64,000 bases of DNA from Clostridium niameyense (GCF_001243045.1 NZ_LN849007.1:2012989-2076988), one strand, 5' to 3'. Positions 49,510 to 59,202 are shown, counted from the first letter of the stretch. Numbers and translations: made by a program. Notes: generated by a model from the sequence alone, not told the origin.

Positions 49510-51753
49510 TTATTTTATAGTTACTTTAGTATCAAGTAACTCTCCCATTTTTTGAGTTAATATTATTCTAGAATTTCTCTCATCTAATGTCATATTATAC
49601 ACGTGAATAAGTGTTCCATTTTTTTTGAATGCATTATATATAGATCTAGCCACATCCTTAGTAGTATCTGTAGGCTTAACATCTATATTAACTGTTTGAT
49701 TTAATACATGATTTTTTTCAGCTGAAACATTAACTTTTATAGTTTCTTGCTTATTTGAGACGCCTGTTACATTTATATTACAAATTTCTTTAATTTCATA
49801 AATTGGTTTTCTTCCATAGGATTCATCTCTTTGCTCGAACTTAACTTCATCAGTATTTTGTGCTAAATCATTTATGTTATTTTCATAATGCTTAGACGTG
49901 AAAGATACTGTAGATGGTTTATTTCCTTGTTCCACTATATAAATATTCTCTACATCCCAATCCTTATTATCTTTAAAAATCTCAATAATTTTGTGTTTTA
50001 TAGCCGTAGCATTATCTCTTGATTTAACTTTTACTTGTTTGCCTGCAATTGTAATATCATGTTCATTTTTTATTAATCCATCATTTTCTGGTATTATAAT
50101 TTTAACATGTGATTTTTGTTCTGTACCCATACTGCCTCTTTGGCCATGTCTTTCTATGCTACTTTCTAATTCTACTTTATGGTTATTTACTACCAATTCT
50201 CGTTTTAATTCTGCCTTTTCCACTACTTCTGATGCTGGTTTTAATTCTGGTTTCTTTACTACTTCTGATTCTCCTCTTAATTCTGGTACCACTTCAGGTT
50301 CTGGTTCTACTACCGGGGGAACCTCTACTGGATTTAATTCTGGTACTACATTATGATTATTTTCTTTTACTGGAGGTAAATATGGTCTTCTAACTGTAAC
50401 ATCCAATTTAATATTTTGTTGACCCTGTCCTATTGTAACTGTAGATTTACCTTCTTTAACTGCTGTTAATGTTATAGTTTCACCTGAAACATCTTTATTA
50501 ACTACAGAATTTTTTCCTAAATCTATTGATTGAACAGTAATATCTTTAACTACTGTTGTTTTATCTGCTTTTTCTAGGATTTTAAATTTGATGGACTCAT
50601 TATTATTTAATGATATTTGAACTCCAGGTGTTTCATAATCTTCATCAACAGTAGTTCTACCATCTTCTCTTACTATATCTAAAGAAATATTTTTTAAATT
50701 ATCTTCTGGCTTATTTGGTAACTCTTTTATTTCAATAACTTCATTTATCTTTTGAACTAAATCTTTTGAAAGTATTTTCTCACTACCAATTACATTAAGG
50801 TTAACCTTATCATTAATTTTTAAATTATTTTTTATGTAACTAACAGCTTTACTGTCACTTTCTTTGCCATTTGATACTAAAACTATTGGAGATTTATATT
50901 TTCCGGCTAAGGCTGATGCAACCAATGAATCTACTAAATGATTTTTTTCTCCATTAGCTATATATACATGGGAACCCTTTAATTTAAAAGCATCTAATAC
51001 TAATCTATTAGTTTCAAATCTGTCAGCTCCACCATTTATTCTCTTACTTGCTCTTAATTTATTATAGATTGTATCTGATACTGTAACGTCTCTACCTATA
51101 ACTGTTACCTTTGAATTATGTTTATCTATAAATTTCTTTGCTTCATTTGAAGTACTTTCATCTTCACCTACTAATAATAATATTTTCCCTTCCTTAGCAG
51201 CTACTGGTGCGGCTGTTAGTGCATCTGCTAAATATCTATTTCCATTAACAACTAAAACTTCGTTAGCTGTTACACCGTGTTTACTTACTAGTTCATTAGC
51301 TATTGCTATATTAGTTTCATATCTATCTTTTCCCGCTAATCTTATTACCTTTTTACCAGACTTTTCTAATGAGGCTTTTATATTATTACTTACAACACCT
51401 TCAGAACCTAAAATATAAACATTCTTTGCTCCTAATTTATTCATAGCATCATATGTATTTTTATTTAATACATCCTTTTCTGTTAATAGTATTGGTGCAT
51501 TTAATTTTTGTGCTAATAATGATGCGCTTAGAGCATCAGCATATCCTCCACCTGAAACTAATATTACATTATCAGTTTTTCCTGATTCCCAATTTAACTT
51601 TGCAACATTAGCGGCAGTTTCATATCTATCGTTTCCTGCAAATCTTTGTACATTACTATTTTGTGCTTGTACATTTCCTGTAGATATTCCAATTGTTAAA
51701 GCCACAGCTGCCATTGTACAATTTGATAGCGATTTTATAGTTTTTTTATTCAT
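49510..51753 (-). CDS. Surface protein with three CWB2 wall-binding modules
   Basis: A 747-residue exported protein with signal peptide (about 1-30, ending VQA). Three cell-wall-binding type 2 (PF04122) repeats follow at about 37-125, 130-225 and 230-340, each starting with an RFAGNDRYETA-, RLAGKDRYETN- or INGGADRFETN-like motif. Such triplets anchor proteins to wall polymers in clostridial S-layers. A beta domain (about 350-450), a Pro/Glu-rich linker (PVVEPEPEVVPEL and related units, about 455-530) and an unrecognised C-terminal 210 residues complete it. AGGAGGT precedes ATG 51753. It is a close paralogue of the anchor exon at 59197-60969 through about residue 450, but ends in its own C-terminal domain with no intron motif after it. 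Confidence 0.9.
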   Translation of the reverse strand: MNKKTIKSLSNCTMAAVALTIGISTGNVQAQNSNVQRFAGNDRYETAANVAKLNWESGKTDNVILVSGGGYADALSASLLAQKLNAPILLTEKDVLNKNTYDAMNKLGAKNVYILGSEGVVSNNIKASLEKSGKKVIRLAGKDRYETNIAIANELVSKHGVTANEVLVVNGNRYLADALTAAPVAAKEGKILLLVGEDESTSNEAKKFIDKHNSKVTVIGRDVTVSDTIYNKLRASKRINGGADRFETNRLVLDAFKLKGSHVYIANGEKNHLVDSLVASALAGKYKSPIVLVSNGKESDSKAVSYIKNNLKINDKVNLNVIGSEKILSKDLVQKINEVIEIKELPNKPEDNLKNISLDIVREDGRTTVDEDYETPGVQISLNNNESIKFKILEKADKTTVVKDITVQSIDLGKNSVVNKDVSGETITLTAVKEGKSTVTIGQGQQNIKLDVTVRRPYLPPVKENNHNVVPELNPVEVPPVVEPEPEVVPELRGESEVVKKPELKPASEVVEKAELKRELVVNNHKVELESSIERHGQRGSMGTEQKSHVKIIIPENDGLIKNEHDITIAGKQVKVKSRDNATAIKHKIIEIFKDNKDWDVENIYIVEQGNKPSTVSFTSKHYENNINDLAQNTDEVKFEQRDESYGRKPIYEIKEICNINVTGVSNKQETIKVNVSAEKNHVLNQTVNIDVKPTDTTKDVARSIYNAFKKNGTLIHVYNMTLDERNSRIILTQKMGELLDTKVTIK

Positions 51754-52154
51754 ATTCTTACCTCCTAATTTATATTAATATTTTCAAGAATAATTGAATT
51801 TAATATTATATTCCATATAAATTCTTATATTTTCTTGAAAATATGTTACAAGTTAAGATTAATTGTAACATATTTCATCCTTACTTTCCATAAATATGTT
51901 GATTTTTTTATAATTTTGTAACATTTTTATTAACAACTTGATATGATTTATCAATTAACTTTTTAGATTTTTAATTATCTACATGTATTAACTTAGTATA
52001 AATTTAAATTTTTTCATTGAATTCTATAGATTTTAATAAAAAATTTTATAATTAATATTTTCTGTAAAAAATTACTTGAAGTTTGATTATAGCTCTAGGA
52101 GTTTTTTGTGTAATTTTAAATATTTAGTATTAATTAAGTCTAAAAATAATTTTA
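51754..52154. other. Long upstream region of the 747-residue CWB2 gene with stacked inverted repeats
   Basis: About 400 bases without a gene. It has a 13-bp perfect inverted repeat (51778-51790 with 51832-51844), ATGTTACA/TGTAACAT (51843-51850 with 51864-51871), and TTGATA-N5-TATCAA (51948-51964). The first two could fold in the 5' untranslated RNA; the last looks like an operator. Confidence 0.5.
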
Positions 52155-52207
52155 TTCTAAAATAAAAGGACCTCTTATTGCACCTTAATGCACTAAGATA
52201 GTCCCTT
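52155..52207 (-). terminator. Terminator of the split surface-protein transcript
   Basis: On the minus strand AAGGGAC pairs with GTCCTTT, with inner TCTTA/TAAGA and TGCA/TGCA helices, and TTTTATTTTAG follows. It is the first strong terminator after the intron-containing gene. Confidence 0.82.
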
Positions 52208-52218
52208 CTATTAAAATA

Positions 52219-54180
52219 TTAGTATTTTATATTATAATTAACATGATATTCATCTGGTACACTTATAGATCCACCATTAAATCCAATTCTATTTTTTGAT
52301 GCAACTTTGCTTAACTCTTGCCCTAAATCTTCTTGAGACATTTTAAAGCCTCTTATTCTTAAACTTAAATTTGATTTTTTATTTTTAAGAGCGTCCAATA
52401 TTGCTTCATCCAATTCTTTTATACTGGTAACCTTTTTAATTAATTGTCCTTTGTTATCATATTCATCTACATCCATATTATTATAAGAATATTTCGTAGC
52501 TGTACATGCTGGAAAACTTTGTTCAAATTTACCTCTTTTATGATCTCTGTTAAAAATGCTATCTGGAATATTAAAATAAGTATGGTTAACTGTAGAATTA
52601 GAATCCTCTGTTAAACTAGCAGTTCCATTTCTATCTGAAACTGGATCATCCCACGTAGCATCTAAATTGTACCAATTGCCATCATCTAATTTAACTATAT
52701 TCCAAGCATGTCCACCACCATCTACTCCATTTCTAACGGAAACACCTGTAACATACTTACATTCAATTCCTGCTTCATTTAATAACAAACTCATAGCCTT
52801 TGCATAACTTTCACATACACCAATATGTTTTATTAAAACTCCATAAGCATTATGATCTTCTAACTCATTAATATGATTTTTATAGTTTGCTGAATTGTAA
52901 TCTGCAATCTTAACTAAATAATCATGAAGAGCAAGTTCCTTTTCAAATTTACTCATCTTATCATTAGTCTTTTCTTTAACTATTCTTTTTACTTCCTTTA
53001 AAGTTTCTTCTTTTTGTCTTTTAATCTCATTAATATCTCTATTATAAGTAAATGTTATAGTCATAATGCATTTTATTCCATCAAATTTAAAGCTACCTTT
53101 AGGGCTTGGCTTACCAAAATCCATTCCCCCTAATTCTGTCATTGAATCATTAAATTTATTAAAATTGTACGCAGCCTGATTTGATGAAAAATTAGGTAGT
53201 GATATCTCTATTTTTTCTTTACAATCTTCTACTGCTTTTTTTACAATATTATCAAGTTCTTCTGGAGTATTTGCTATCAACTCTTTTTGTGCTAATACAT
53301 TTATAGTAAAATCTTTAGTTACAGATTTGCCATCCTTAGTTATAGTAGCTTTTAAAGTTACATTTTCATCTTTCTTCCCTATTTCAGGTCTTATAACTTT
53401 TCCCGAATTACTTACAATGAAAGGTTTATTTGATACCCAAGCTATAAGAGCTCCATTTACGGAAGTTGGTAAATCAATATCTTTATCTATATTGTTTGCA
53501 TTGTTTATTTTTAAAGAACTAGCAACTAAATTTATTTCTGCTTCTACATCTTTTTCTTTTGCTTTAACAGTTATATTAAACTTTTTAGTTTTTAAAATTG
53601 AACCTTTTTTTACAGTAGCCTCTATTACTACTCTCTCATCTTTATCTGTTCTTGTAACTTCCCCATTATTTGAAACTACTGATGGTTTATCAGAATTCCA
53701 AGTTATATTAACTGTATTTTTTTCATCTGAAGATGGCAGTTTTATATTATCAACTATACAATTAAGATCTTGTTTTAATTGTATAGATTTAAGTGCTTCA
53801 TCTACAAATTCCTCATCAGTAATCTCTTTAGCTTTAACAGTTACTATAAAATTCTCTGTATCTTTAGCTTCTCCTTTTGTGAAAGTAGCTGTTAATGTTA
53901 CTATAGCATCTCCATCTTTAGCTTCTGGTCTTGTAACTTTTCCAGCATCACTAATTATACTTTTGTTATTAGATGTCCAAGTAATCTTAACCCCATTATT
54001 TTCTGATGGAAGATTTACATCTGAAGTTATATTATTTAAATTGTTTAATTTTAAACTACCCTTAACTCGTTGCACTGATTGAACATCAGCTAATTTTTTT
54101 TGTTTTTCTTTTTCAACTTGTTTTTCTTTCTCTGTTTGTTTTTCTTTTTCTTTATCTGTGTCTTTTGTTATTTTTTCGCT
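52219..54180 (-). CDS. Alternative 3' exon 2: Ig-like domains plus transglutaminase-like domain
   Basis: The 653 codons begin AGC at 54180, directly after the second domain V-VI unit. A Lys/Glu-rich helix (about 5-35) leads to three Ig-like domains (about 45-115, 125-205 and 215-300). They repeat motifs such as VKITWTSNNKSIISDAGKVTRP and AWVSNKPFIVSNSGKVIRP. A transglutaminase-like domain at about 400-560 has Cys in GVCESYAKAMSLLLNEAG, His in GGHAWNIVKLDDGNWYNLDATWDD and the following Asp, so the catalytic triad is complete. There is no signal peptide or Shine-Dalgarno: the apparent GTG at 54219 lies inside domain V. It should be expressed only when spliced to the CWB2 exon, giving about 1242 residues. 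Confidence 0.88.
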   Translation of the reverse strand, partial: SEKITKDTDKEKEKQTEKEKQVEKEKQKKLADVQSVQRVKGSLKLNNLNNITSDVNLPSENNGVKITWTSNNKSIISDAGKVTRPEAKDGDAIVTLTATFTKGEAKDTENFIVTVKAKEITDEEFVDEALKSIQLKQDLNCIVDNIKLPSSDEKNTVNITWNSDKPSVVSNNGEVTRTDKDERVVIEATVKKGSILKTKKFNITVKAKEKDVEAEINLVASSLKINNANNIDKDIDLPTSVNGALIAWVSNKPFIVSNSGKVIRPEIGKKDENVTLKATITKDGKSVTKDFTINVLAQKELIANTPEELDNIVKKAVEDCKEKIEISLPNFSSNQAAYNFNKFNDSMTELGGMDFGKPSPKGSFKFDGIKCIMTITFTYNRDINEIKRQKEETLKEVKRIVKEKTNDKMSKFEKELALHDYLVKIADYNSANYKNHINELEDHNAYGVLIKHIGVCESYAKAMSLLLNEAGIECKYVTGVSVRNGVDGGGHAWNIVKLDDGNWYNLDATWDDPVSDRNGTASLTEDSNSTVNHTYFNIPDSIFNRDHKRGKFEQSFPACTATKYSYNNMDVDEYDNKGQLIKKVTSIKELDEAILDALKNKKSNLSLRIRGFKMSQEDLGQELSKVASKNRIGFNGGSISVPDEYHVNYNIKY

Positions 54181-54280
54181 ATCCCTAGCTAACCATATTA
54201 GGTTTTCGCTTAGGTCCACACCCTACGTGCGACTTTCATCGCATAAGGCGTTTTATCGATAATAGAAAGTTGGAAGTTTT
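54181..54280 (-). ncRNA. Second group II intron domain V-VI unit (distal 3' splice site)
   Basis: Domain V is a 34-nt hairpin at 54251-54218 with CGC triad, a GAAA tetraloop and the two-base bulge in GCACGUAG. Domain VI follows: AGC/GCT and AACC/GGTT helices with a bulged A as likely branch point, ending GGGAT at 54181. The unit matches the first copy at 58253-58354 closely, including about 30 bases before domain V (AACTTCC, CTATTA and TCGA are shared). The next base starts an in-frame exon. Confidence 0.9.
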
Positions 54281-54487
54281 CTAATCTCAAGTTTAATTCA
54301 TAATTAAGTTAAATTTTATAAAATATTTACTTATTTATCGTTTTTAACCTTACTTTACTTAATACTATAAAAACTGTTTTTTAATTATTTTATTCATAAT
54401 ACCCTAAATATTTTTTATTCAATATGAATATTTTTATAGCCAATAATGGATGTTTTTAAAACCATCCATTATTGATTTTCTTATTAA
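54281..54487 (-). other. Spacer between alternative exons
   Basis: About 200 AT-rich bases between the first 3' exon and the second domain V-VI unit. A strong AATAATGGATG/CATCCATTATT hairpin lies at about 54444-54475. On the minus strand no U-tract follows it, so it should not stop transcription in that direction. Confidence 0.5.
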
Positions 54488-57400
54488 TTATTTTAAAGGA
54501 ATTATTTTGTGATATTTTGAATTTGGAAACCATTGATTACAATCGTTAGGATCAAAGCTCTTTGTAAATATGTGAACTTTTCCATCACTATTGTATGATT
54601 TATTATCTTCAAATGCTTGACCATTTACTTTTGTTACATCCTTTAATAAAGTTATAGATGTTATTTTATTATTTCTAAAAGAAAAACGATCTATAGCTAT
54701 TTTTTCAGTTTCTGGAGAAAATACTGCTGATATCAAGTTATTATCTGCAAAAGTATGATTTCCTATCTTCTTTAAAGTTCCTGGAAATTCTACATGCTCC
54801 AATTTATTACCTGCAAAAGCATATGCATCTAATTCCTTTACACCTTCTCCAATATATACCTTATTTATTTTATTTCCTTCAAAGGCATTTGTACCAACTA
54901 CTAATCCATTTATTCCATCTGGTATCACTACTGTTTCTAATCCCTTATTTTTAAATGCATAATTTTCAATTCTTGTTATAGCCTCATTCTTACTATTTAC
55001 TTTGGGTAAAATTAAATTCTTATTAGATTTTAATTTTTCTTCTCCTAATTTTGAAAAACCAACTATAATTCTTTCATCTACTATTTTCCTAGTATTATCC
55101 CCATCTTTTATCTCTACTTCTTTTCCGAAAATAAAATCACTTATATCCCATTTATTATTTTCAACAGTAAGATTTTGTTTTACTATTATTCTACCATTGA
55201 CTTTTAATTCTAATGGAGTATCTGGTTGTGACACCCCTTGTGGTAAAGTAAAAGTTCCTATGGCTCTATACTCTCCTTTAGTATTTCCATCAAAATTTTC
55301 AAGTTTCCAATTTAACTTAACATCTTCATGCTTTTTATCATTGGAATCAGTTATATAAGTTGTTTTGGATAATTTATTTTTTACAGAATCTTCATTTTCT
55401 CCAACATTTACTACTACAGGAGCTACTTCTCCTATAGATTTAATGGTTAATTCATCCACCACATCTTTCTTTTTACATTCAATAATAAGTGTATTTTCCT
55501 TATGTTTAAGATCAACTTTTCTTTCATTTTTGTCTATTATTTCATATTCATTATTTTCATAGTAAGGATTTATTGATATTCCCTTATCCCCTATATGAAA
55601 ATATTTTCTCTCCTGAACTTCTTTTTTATCTTTAATTACCTTTACTAATTTGTAAGCTATATTTTCCTCTTTTAATATTGTATCTTCACATTTGTATTGA
55701 ACTCTTATAGTTGATGGATTAACTACATGATATTTAGAATCTTGTATATTATTTAAATTTTTATATCCTGGTGTAAATAAATAAACCACTCCATCATGAC
55801 CTAAATTTTTACTAAAAGCATTATCCTCTATTTTTTTAACAGTACTTGGAATTTGCACATCTTTTAAATGATCTTGAGAAAAAGCATACTTATCTATTTC
55901 CTCAACGCCCTCTTCAATAGTAACAAAAGTTAAGAAAGTATCATGCCAAGTGTTTCCAAATGCACTTTTTCCTATCTTTTTAACATTTCCTGGAATGACT
56001 ACAGAACTAATCTTATTTCTTTCAAAAGCTCTTAAACCTAACTCTTTTACACTTTTAGGAATAGTTATAGATTTAAAATTATTATTGTTAAATCCTGATA
56101 AATATTCTAAAGTACTAGGTAATGTTAATTTTTCTATTTTATTATCACTAAATGCTCTATCAGAAATTTTAACTATTCCTTCTGGAATTATTAATTTTTG
56201 AAGATTATTAAAAGAAAATGCAACTTCTATAGTTTTTAAATTTTTAGAAAGTATTAAATCATCTATATTATTATAAGTAAAAGCACCATTTTCAAGACTA
56301 GTAACACTGTCTGGAACAGCCAACTTTTCCAACTTGTTATTATTAAAAGCTAAAGTCTTTATAGTAGTTAATCCTTTTGGCAAATCAACCTTAGTTAAAA
56401 GATTATTACGAAAAGCCTCTTTTCCAATTACCTTAACAGTACTTGGTATTTTTACTGAATGTAGAGCTAATTTAGAATCTTGTTTAGCACTATCCTTATT
56501 TTTTAACGTGTCTTTAGCACCGCTTATTCTAAGCTCAGTTGAGAAGGCTTTATCCCCTATCTCTGTTATCTTCGCCCCATCCTTATTTGTATCCGGTAAA
56601 ATTAAATCTTTATTTAACGTAAACTTTTCTTTTCCACTTTCAGAAAATCCAGTTATAGTAGTACCATTAAAAGTAAAATCTGAAATTTTCCACTTGCTAT
56701 CTATTAATTTAACTATTATTTTTACTGATACTTTTAAGTCTTTAGCTGGAGTTGGCTGAACAAGTCCCTCTGGAAGTTTTATTTTTGCTGTAGCCTCGTA
56801 TTCTTTTTCTTCATTTTCCTTATATCCTCTAAGTCTCCAAACTACATCTACATTATGTTCTTTATTCTTTGAGTCAACTATAGTTACTTGTTTAGGTAAT
56901 TTAGCAATAACATTCTTTCCACTTGTTCCTATGTTCACTACCAAATCCCCTAAAGGTTTTATACTCTTCAAAGAAACTTTCTCAGTATTTCTAATTACTT
57001 TAGTTGTATCATCAAAAGTTTTAGCTTCTATTTCGTTTACTGTTGATGGAATAATTATAGTTTTAAAATTATTCTTTTGAAATGATCCCCCACGTATAAT
57101 TTTTATATTGCTAGGAATAATCATCTCATTTAATTTATTATTATTAAAAGCAAATGATGGTATTTCATTCATATTCTTTGAAAGAGTTATAGATGTTAAT
57201 TCATTATTCATAAAAGATCTTGAATCTATAGATTTAACACTATCAGGTAAAATTAAAGCTTCTAATTTATTTCCCATAAAAGCTCCCATGCCAATACTTT
57301 CTAATCCATAAGGCAATGTTATAGATTTAAAATTATTGCCCATAAAAGCAGCGTCACCTATTTGTTTTAATGATTTTGGTAGCTTTAGAGAGCTTAAGTC

Positions 57401-58252
57401 TTTTTTAGCAAACACTTTTTTATCTATACTTATAACCTTTTCTCCATTAATACTATCTGGAATAACTATGTCCTTTTCTTTTCCGTTATATTTAGTAATA
57501 TTACCCTTTGAAACTTCCAAATCCTTTGATATTATGCTTTCGTAAATATTATTAACTTTATTATTTACATCCTTAAAATTAGCATTTTTATTCTGACTTA
57601 AATTTTTTGCTTCACTAATAGCATTATTTATTTTATCTAAGTCCTCTTTACTTTTTCCATCTTTATTTATTTTTTCTCCGTACTTAATAGCTTCAGTTAA
57701 CTTCTCATAAGTTATTTCAACGCCATTTTCAAAGGCACTTTTACCTATATCACTAACATTTTCCGGCACAGTTACGGATTTTAATTTATTCTTTGAAAAA
57801 GCCCCTGCCCCAATTGTATCCACCGTTGATGGAATAATTATACTTTCCAACCTATTCCCCATAAAGGCAGCTCTACCTATTGTGCTAACCCCTTTAGGAA
57901 TATTTATAGAAGTTATTTCATTTTTTGAGAAACATCCTGTAGCTATGTTACTTATACCTTTAGGTATATCTACAGATTTTAATTTATTGTCGCTAAATGC
58001 CAAATTACCTAATTCCTTTAAACTTTTAGGTAATTTAATACTGGTTAAATTATTTTTAGCAAAAGCTTGATATTCTATAGTTTCTATAGTTTCTGGCAAT
58101 TTTACTGATTCTAATTTCTTGTTCATAAAAACCCCTGATCCAATAATTATTACTTTCTCACCATTAATTTTTTCAGGAATTTCTACATTTTTTTCATTTC
58201 CATTATATTTAGTAATTTTTCCATTGATAAACTCAAAATTCTTATTATTGCT
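54488..58252 (-). CDS. Alternative 3' exon 1: BspA-type leucine-rich-repeat surface module
   Basis: The 1254 codons begin AGC at 58252, right after the first domain V-VI unit, and run S-N-N-K-N-F-E-F before the LRR block. There are four blocks of BspA-type (LRR_5) repeats, with units such as LTSIKLPKSLKELGNLAFSD and LESIIIPSTVDTIGAGAFSK. Between them are a short helical linker (about 195-245) and Ig-like Big_4-type domains around VNIGTSGKNVIAKLPKQVTI and VNVGENEDSVKNKLSKTTYI. No signal peptide, anchor or Shine-Dalgarno precedes it; the first ATG (58126) is internal to an LRR. Spliced to the CWB2 exon it gives about 1843 residues. BspA-type repeats often bind host or matrix proteins. Confidence 0.88.
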   Translation of the reverse strand, partial: SNNKNFEFINGKITKYNGNEKNVEIPEKINGEKVIIIGSGVFMNKKLESVKLPETIETIEYQAFAKNNLTSIKLPKSLKELGNLAFSDNKLKSVDIPKGISNIATGCFSKNEITSINIPKGVSTIGRAAFMGNRLESIIIPSTVDTIGAGAFSKNKLKSVTVPENVSDIGKSAFENGVEITYEKLTEAIKYGEKINKDGKSKEDLDKINNAISEAKNLSQNKNANFKDVNNKVNNIYESIISKDLEVSKGNITKYNGKEKDIVIPDSINGEKVISIDKKVFAKKDLSSLKLPKSLKQIGDAAFMGNNFKSITLPYGLESIGMGAFMGNKLEALILPDSVKSIDSRSFMNNELTSITLSKNMNEIPSFAFNNNKLNEMIIPSNIKIIRGGSFQKNNFKTIIIPSTVNEIEAKTFDDTTKVIRNTEKVSLKSIKPLGDLVVNIGTSGKNVIAKLPKQVTIVDSKNKEHNVDVVWRLRGYKENEEKEYEATAKIKLPEGLVQPTPAKDLKVSVKIIVKLIDSKWKISDFTFNGTTITGFSESGKEKFTLNKDLILPDTNKDGAKITEIGDKAFSTELRISGAKDTLKNKDSAKQDSKLALHSVKIPSTVKVIGKEAFRNNLLTKVDLPKGLTTIKTLAFNNNKLEKLAVPDSVTSLENGAFTYNNIDDLILSKNLKTIEVAFSFNNLQKLIIPEGIVKISDRAFSDNKIEKLTLPSTLEYLSGFNNNNFKSITIPKSVKELGLRAFERNKISSVVIPGNVKKIGKSAFGNTWHDTFLTFVTIEEGVEEIDKYAFSQDHLKDVQIPSTVKKIEDNAFSKNLGHDGVVYLFTPGYKNLNNIQDSKYHVVNPSTIRVQYKCEDTILKEENIAYKLVKVIKDKKEVQERKYFHIGDKGISINPYYENNEYEIIDKNERKVDLKHKENTLIIECKKKDVVDELTIKSIGEVAPVVVNVGENEDSVKNKLSKTTYITDSNDKKHEDVKLNWKLENFDGNTKGEYRAIGTFTLPQGVSQPDTPLELKVNGRIIVKQNLTVENNKWDISDFIFGKEVEIKDGDNTRKIVDERIIVGFSKLGEEKLKSNKNLILPKVNSKNEAITRIENYAFKNKGLETVVIPDGINGLVVGTNAFEGNKINKVYIGEGVKELDAYAFAGNKLEHVEFPGTLKKIGNHTFADNNLISAVFSPETEKIAIDRFSFRNNKITSITLLKDVTKVNGQAFEDNKSYNSDGKVHIFTKSFDPNDCNQWFPNSKYHKIIPLK

Positions 58253-59202
58253 ATCCCAAGTCTAACCTTTTATAAGGTTTTTAACTGGTCCACACCCTAC
58301 GTGCCACTTTCATGGCATAAGGCGTTCACTCGATTAATAGGAAGTCGGAAGTTGTAATATCACCACCAATTATATCATATATATTTTCTTTTTTTACAAT
58401 ATGTTACATTTAATTTTCAAATACATACCTTCCTATGTATAAATTTTTCTTATAATTTACGTAAGGCTTGAAAATTAGATAATCGACAATAAACCATCTT
58501 ACACGATTTTAAAAATCATATAACACGGTTCGTTTTTTTAGATATGACTAACTTGAATTTAATACTTAACTTCCCATTTAACTTTCTATTACCGACTAGG
58601 TTCCTTTGCTAACTCAGTTTTATCCTTCCTCTAAGTTACCTTAAAGGTATTTCAGAGACTTCCAAACTCTGATTTTCGGCTGAGCTTCATAGCTACTATG
58701 AACCTGCTGAGCCCGTATATGTATCATTAGTGCTGTTACACCTTCTCATATACAGCATCAAACGTTCCGCTCTATCTATCCCTTATATTAACTACCTTAG
58801 GTATCCACTAACGACTTACTTTGTTTTGGGTTAACAGCTAATTTTTCCAAAACCAATTAAGCATTTCAACTTAATTGTTTCATACCAAGCCCAAAGCATA
58901 GCTATCAATTTAACAGTATGAAATATTTTTATAAGACGCATACTTATGGATTAGCACCGTTTACCATAGCAGTTTTTTTAGGAGCCCCGCATCCGACTCT
59001 CACAGATTACGACCTTACCTGGCTTCACAAATTAAATATAACAGTATTTAAACTCGTGCAGGGGACTTAGGCTCAAAGCTATTTGCTGTTTACTTTGAAT
59101 AGGATTTTCACCTATCCAATCAATAGAGCAGTTAGAACTTTTTTGTTCCACTTTTTTCGTAAATTCTATTTACTTATAAAGTAACGTTTCGCACTTTTAT
59201 TG
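58253..59202 (-). ncRNA. ORF-less group II intron with alternative splicing potential
   Basis: Transcribed on the minus strand. The boundary motif GUGCG is at 59194-59190. Domain V (34 nt, 58325-58292) has a CGC triad, GAAA tetraloop and the standard bulge; domain VI follows, and the intron ends GGGAU at 58253. The roughly 870 bases between have no reading frame, so no maturase is encoded. UUGGGC at 58894-58889, about 310 nt into the intron, is complementary to GCCCAA at the exon end (59208-59203). This fits EBS1-IBS1 pairing and a 5' splice site 8 nt upstream of GUGCG. Splicing there removes the stop codon at 59197-59199. This is the arrangement reported for a C. tetani surface-layer gene. 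Confidence 0.9.

Noticed and set aside
54181..54219. GTG at 54219 as a genuine start of the Ig/transglutaminase protein
   Set aside because: It lies in the domain V hairpin, has no Shine-Dalgarno, and would give a protein with no signal peptide. The upstream 13 codons are intron sequence.
58100..58126. ATG 58126 as the start of the LRR protein
   Set aside because: The frame stays open and repeat-like for 42 codons upstream to the splice point, and there is no ribosome-binding site before the ATG.
58355..58410. TATAAT plus GGTGGTGAT just upstream of the first domain V as an internal promoter and ribosome-binding site
   Set aside because: No open frame with a start follows before the domain V-VI unit, and the -35 region is poor. 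It could still give transcripts, but there is no positive support.
58485..58532. A GAACCGUG...GGUUU hairpin inside the intron as a further domain V
   Set aside because: The helix is longer than 34 nt and lacks the tetraloop, bulge and triad positions of domain V. It is more likely part of domain IV.
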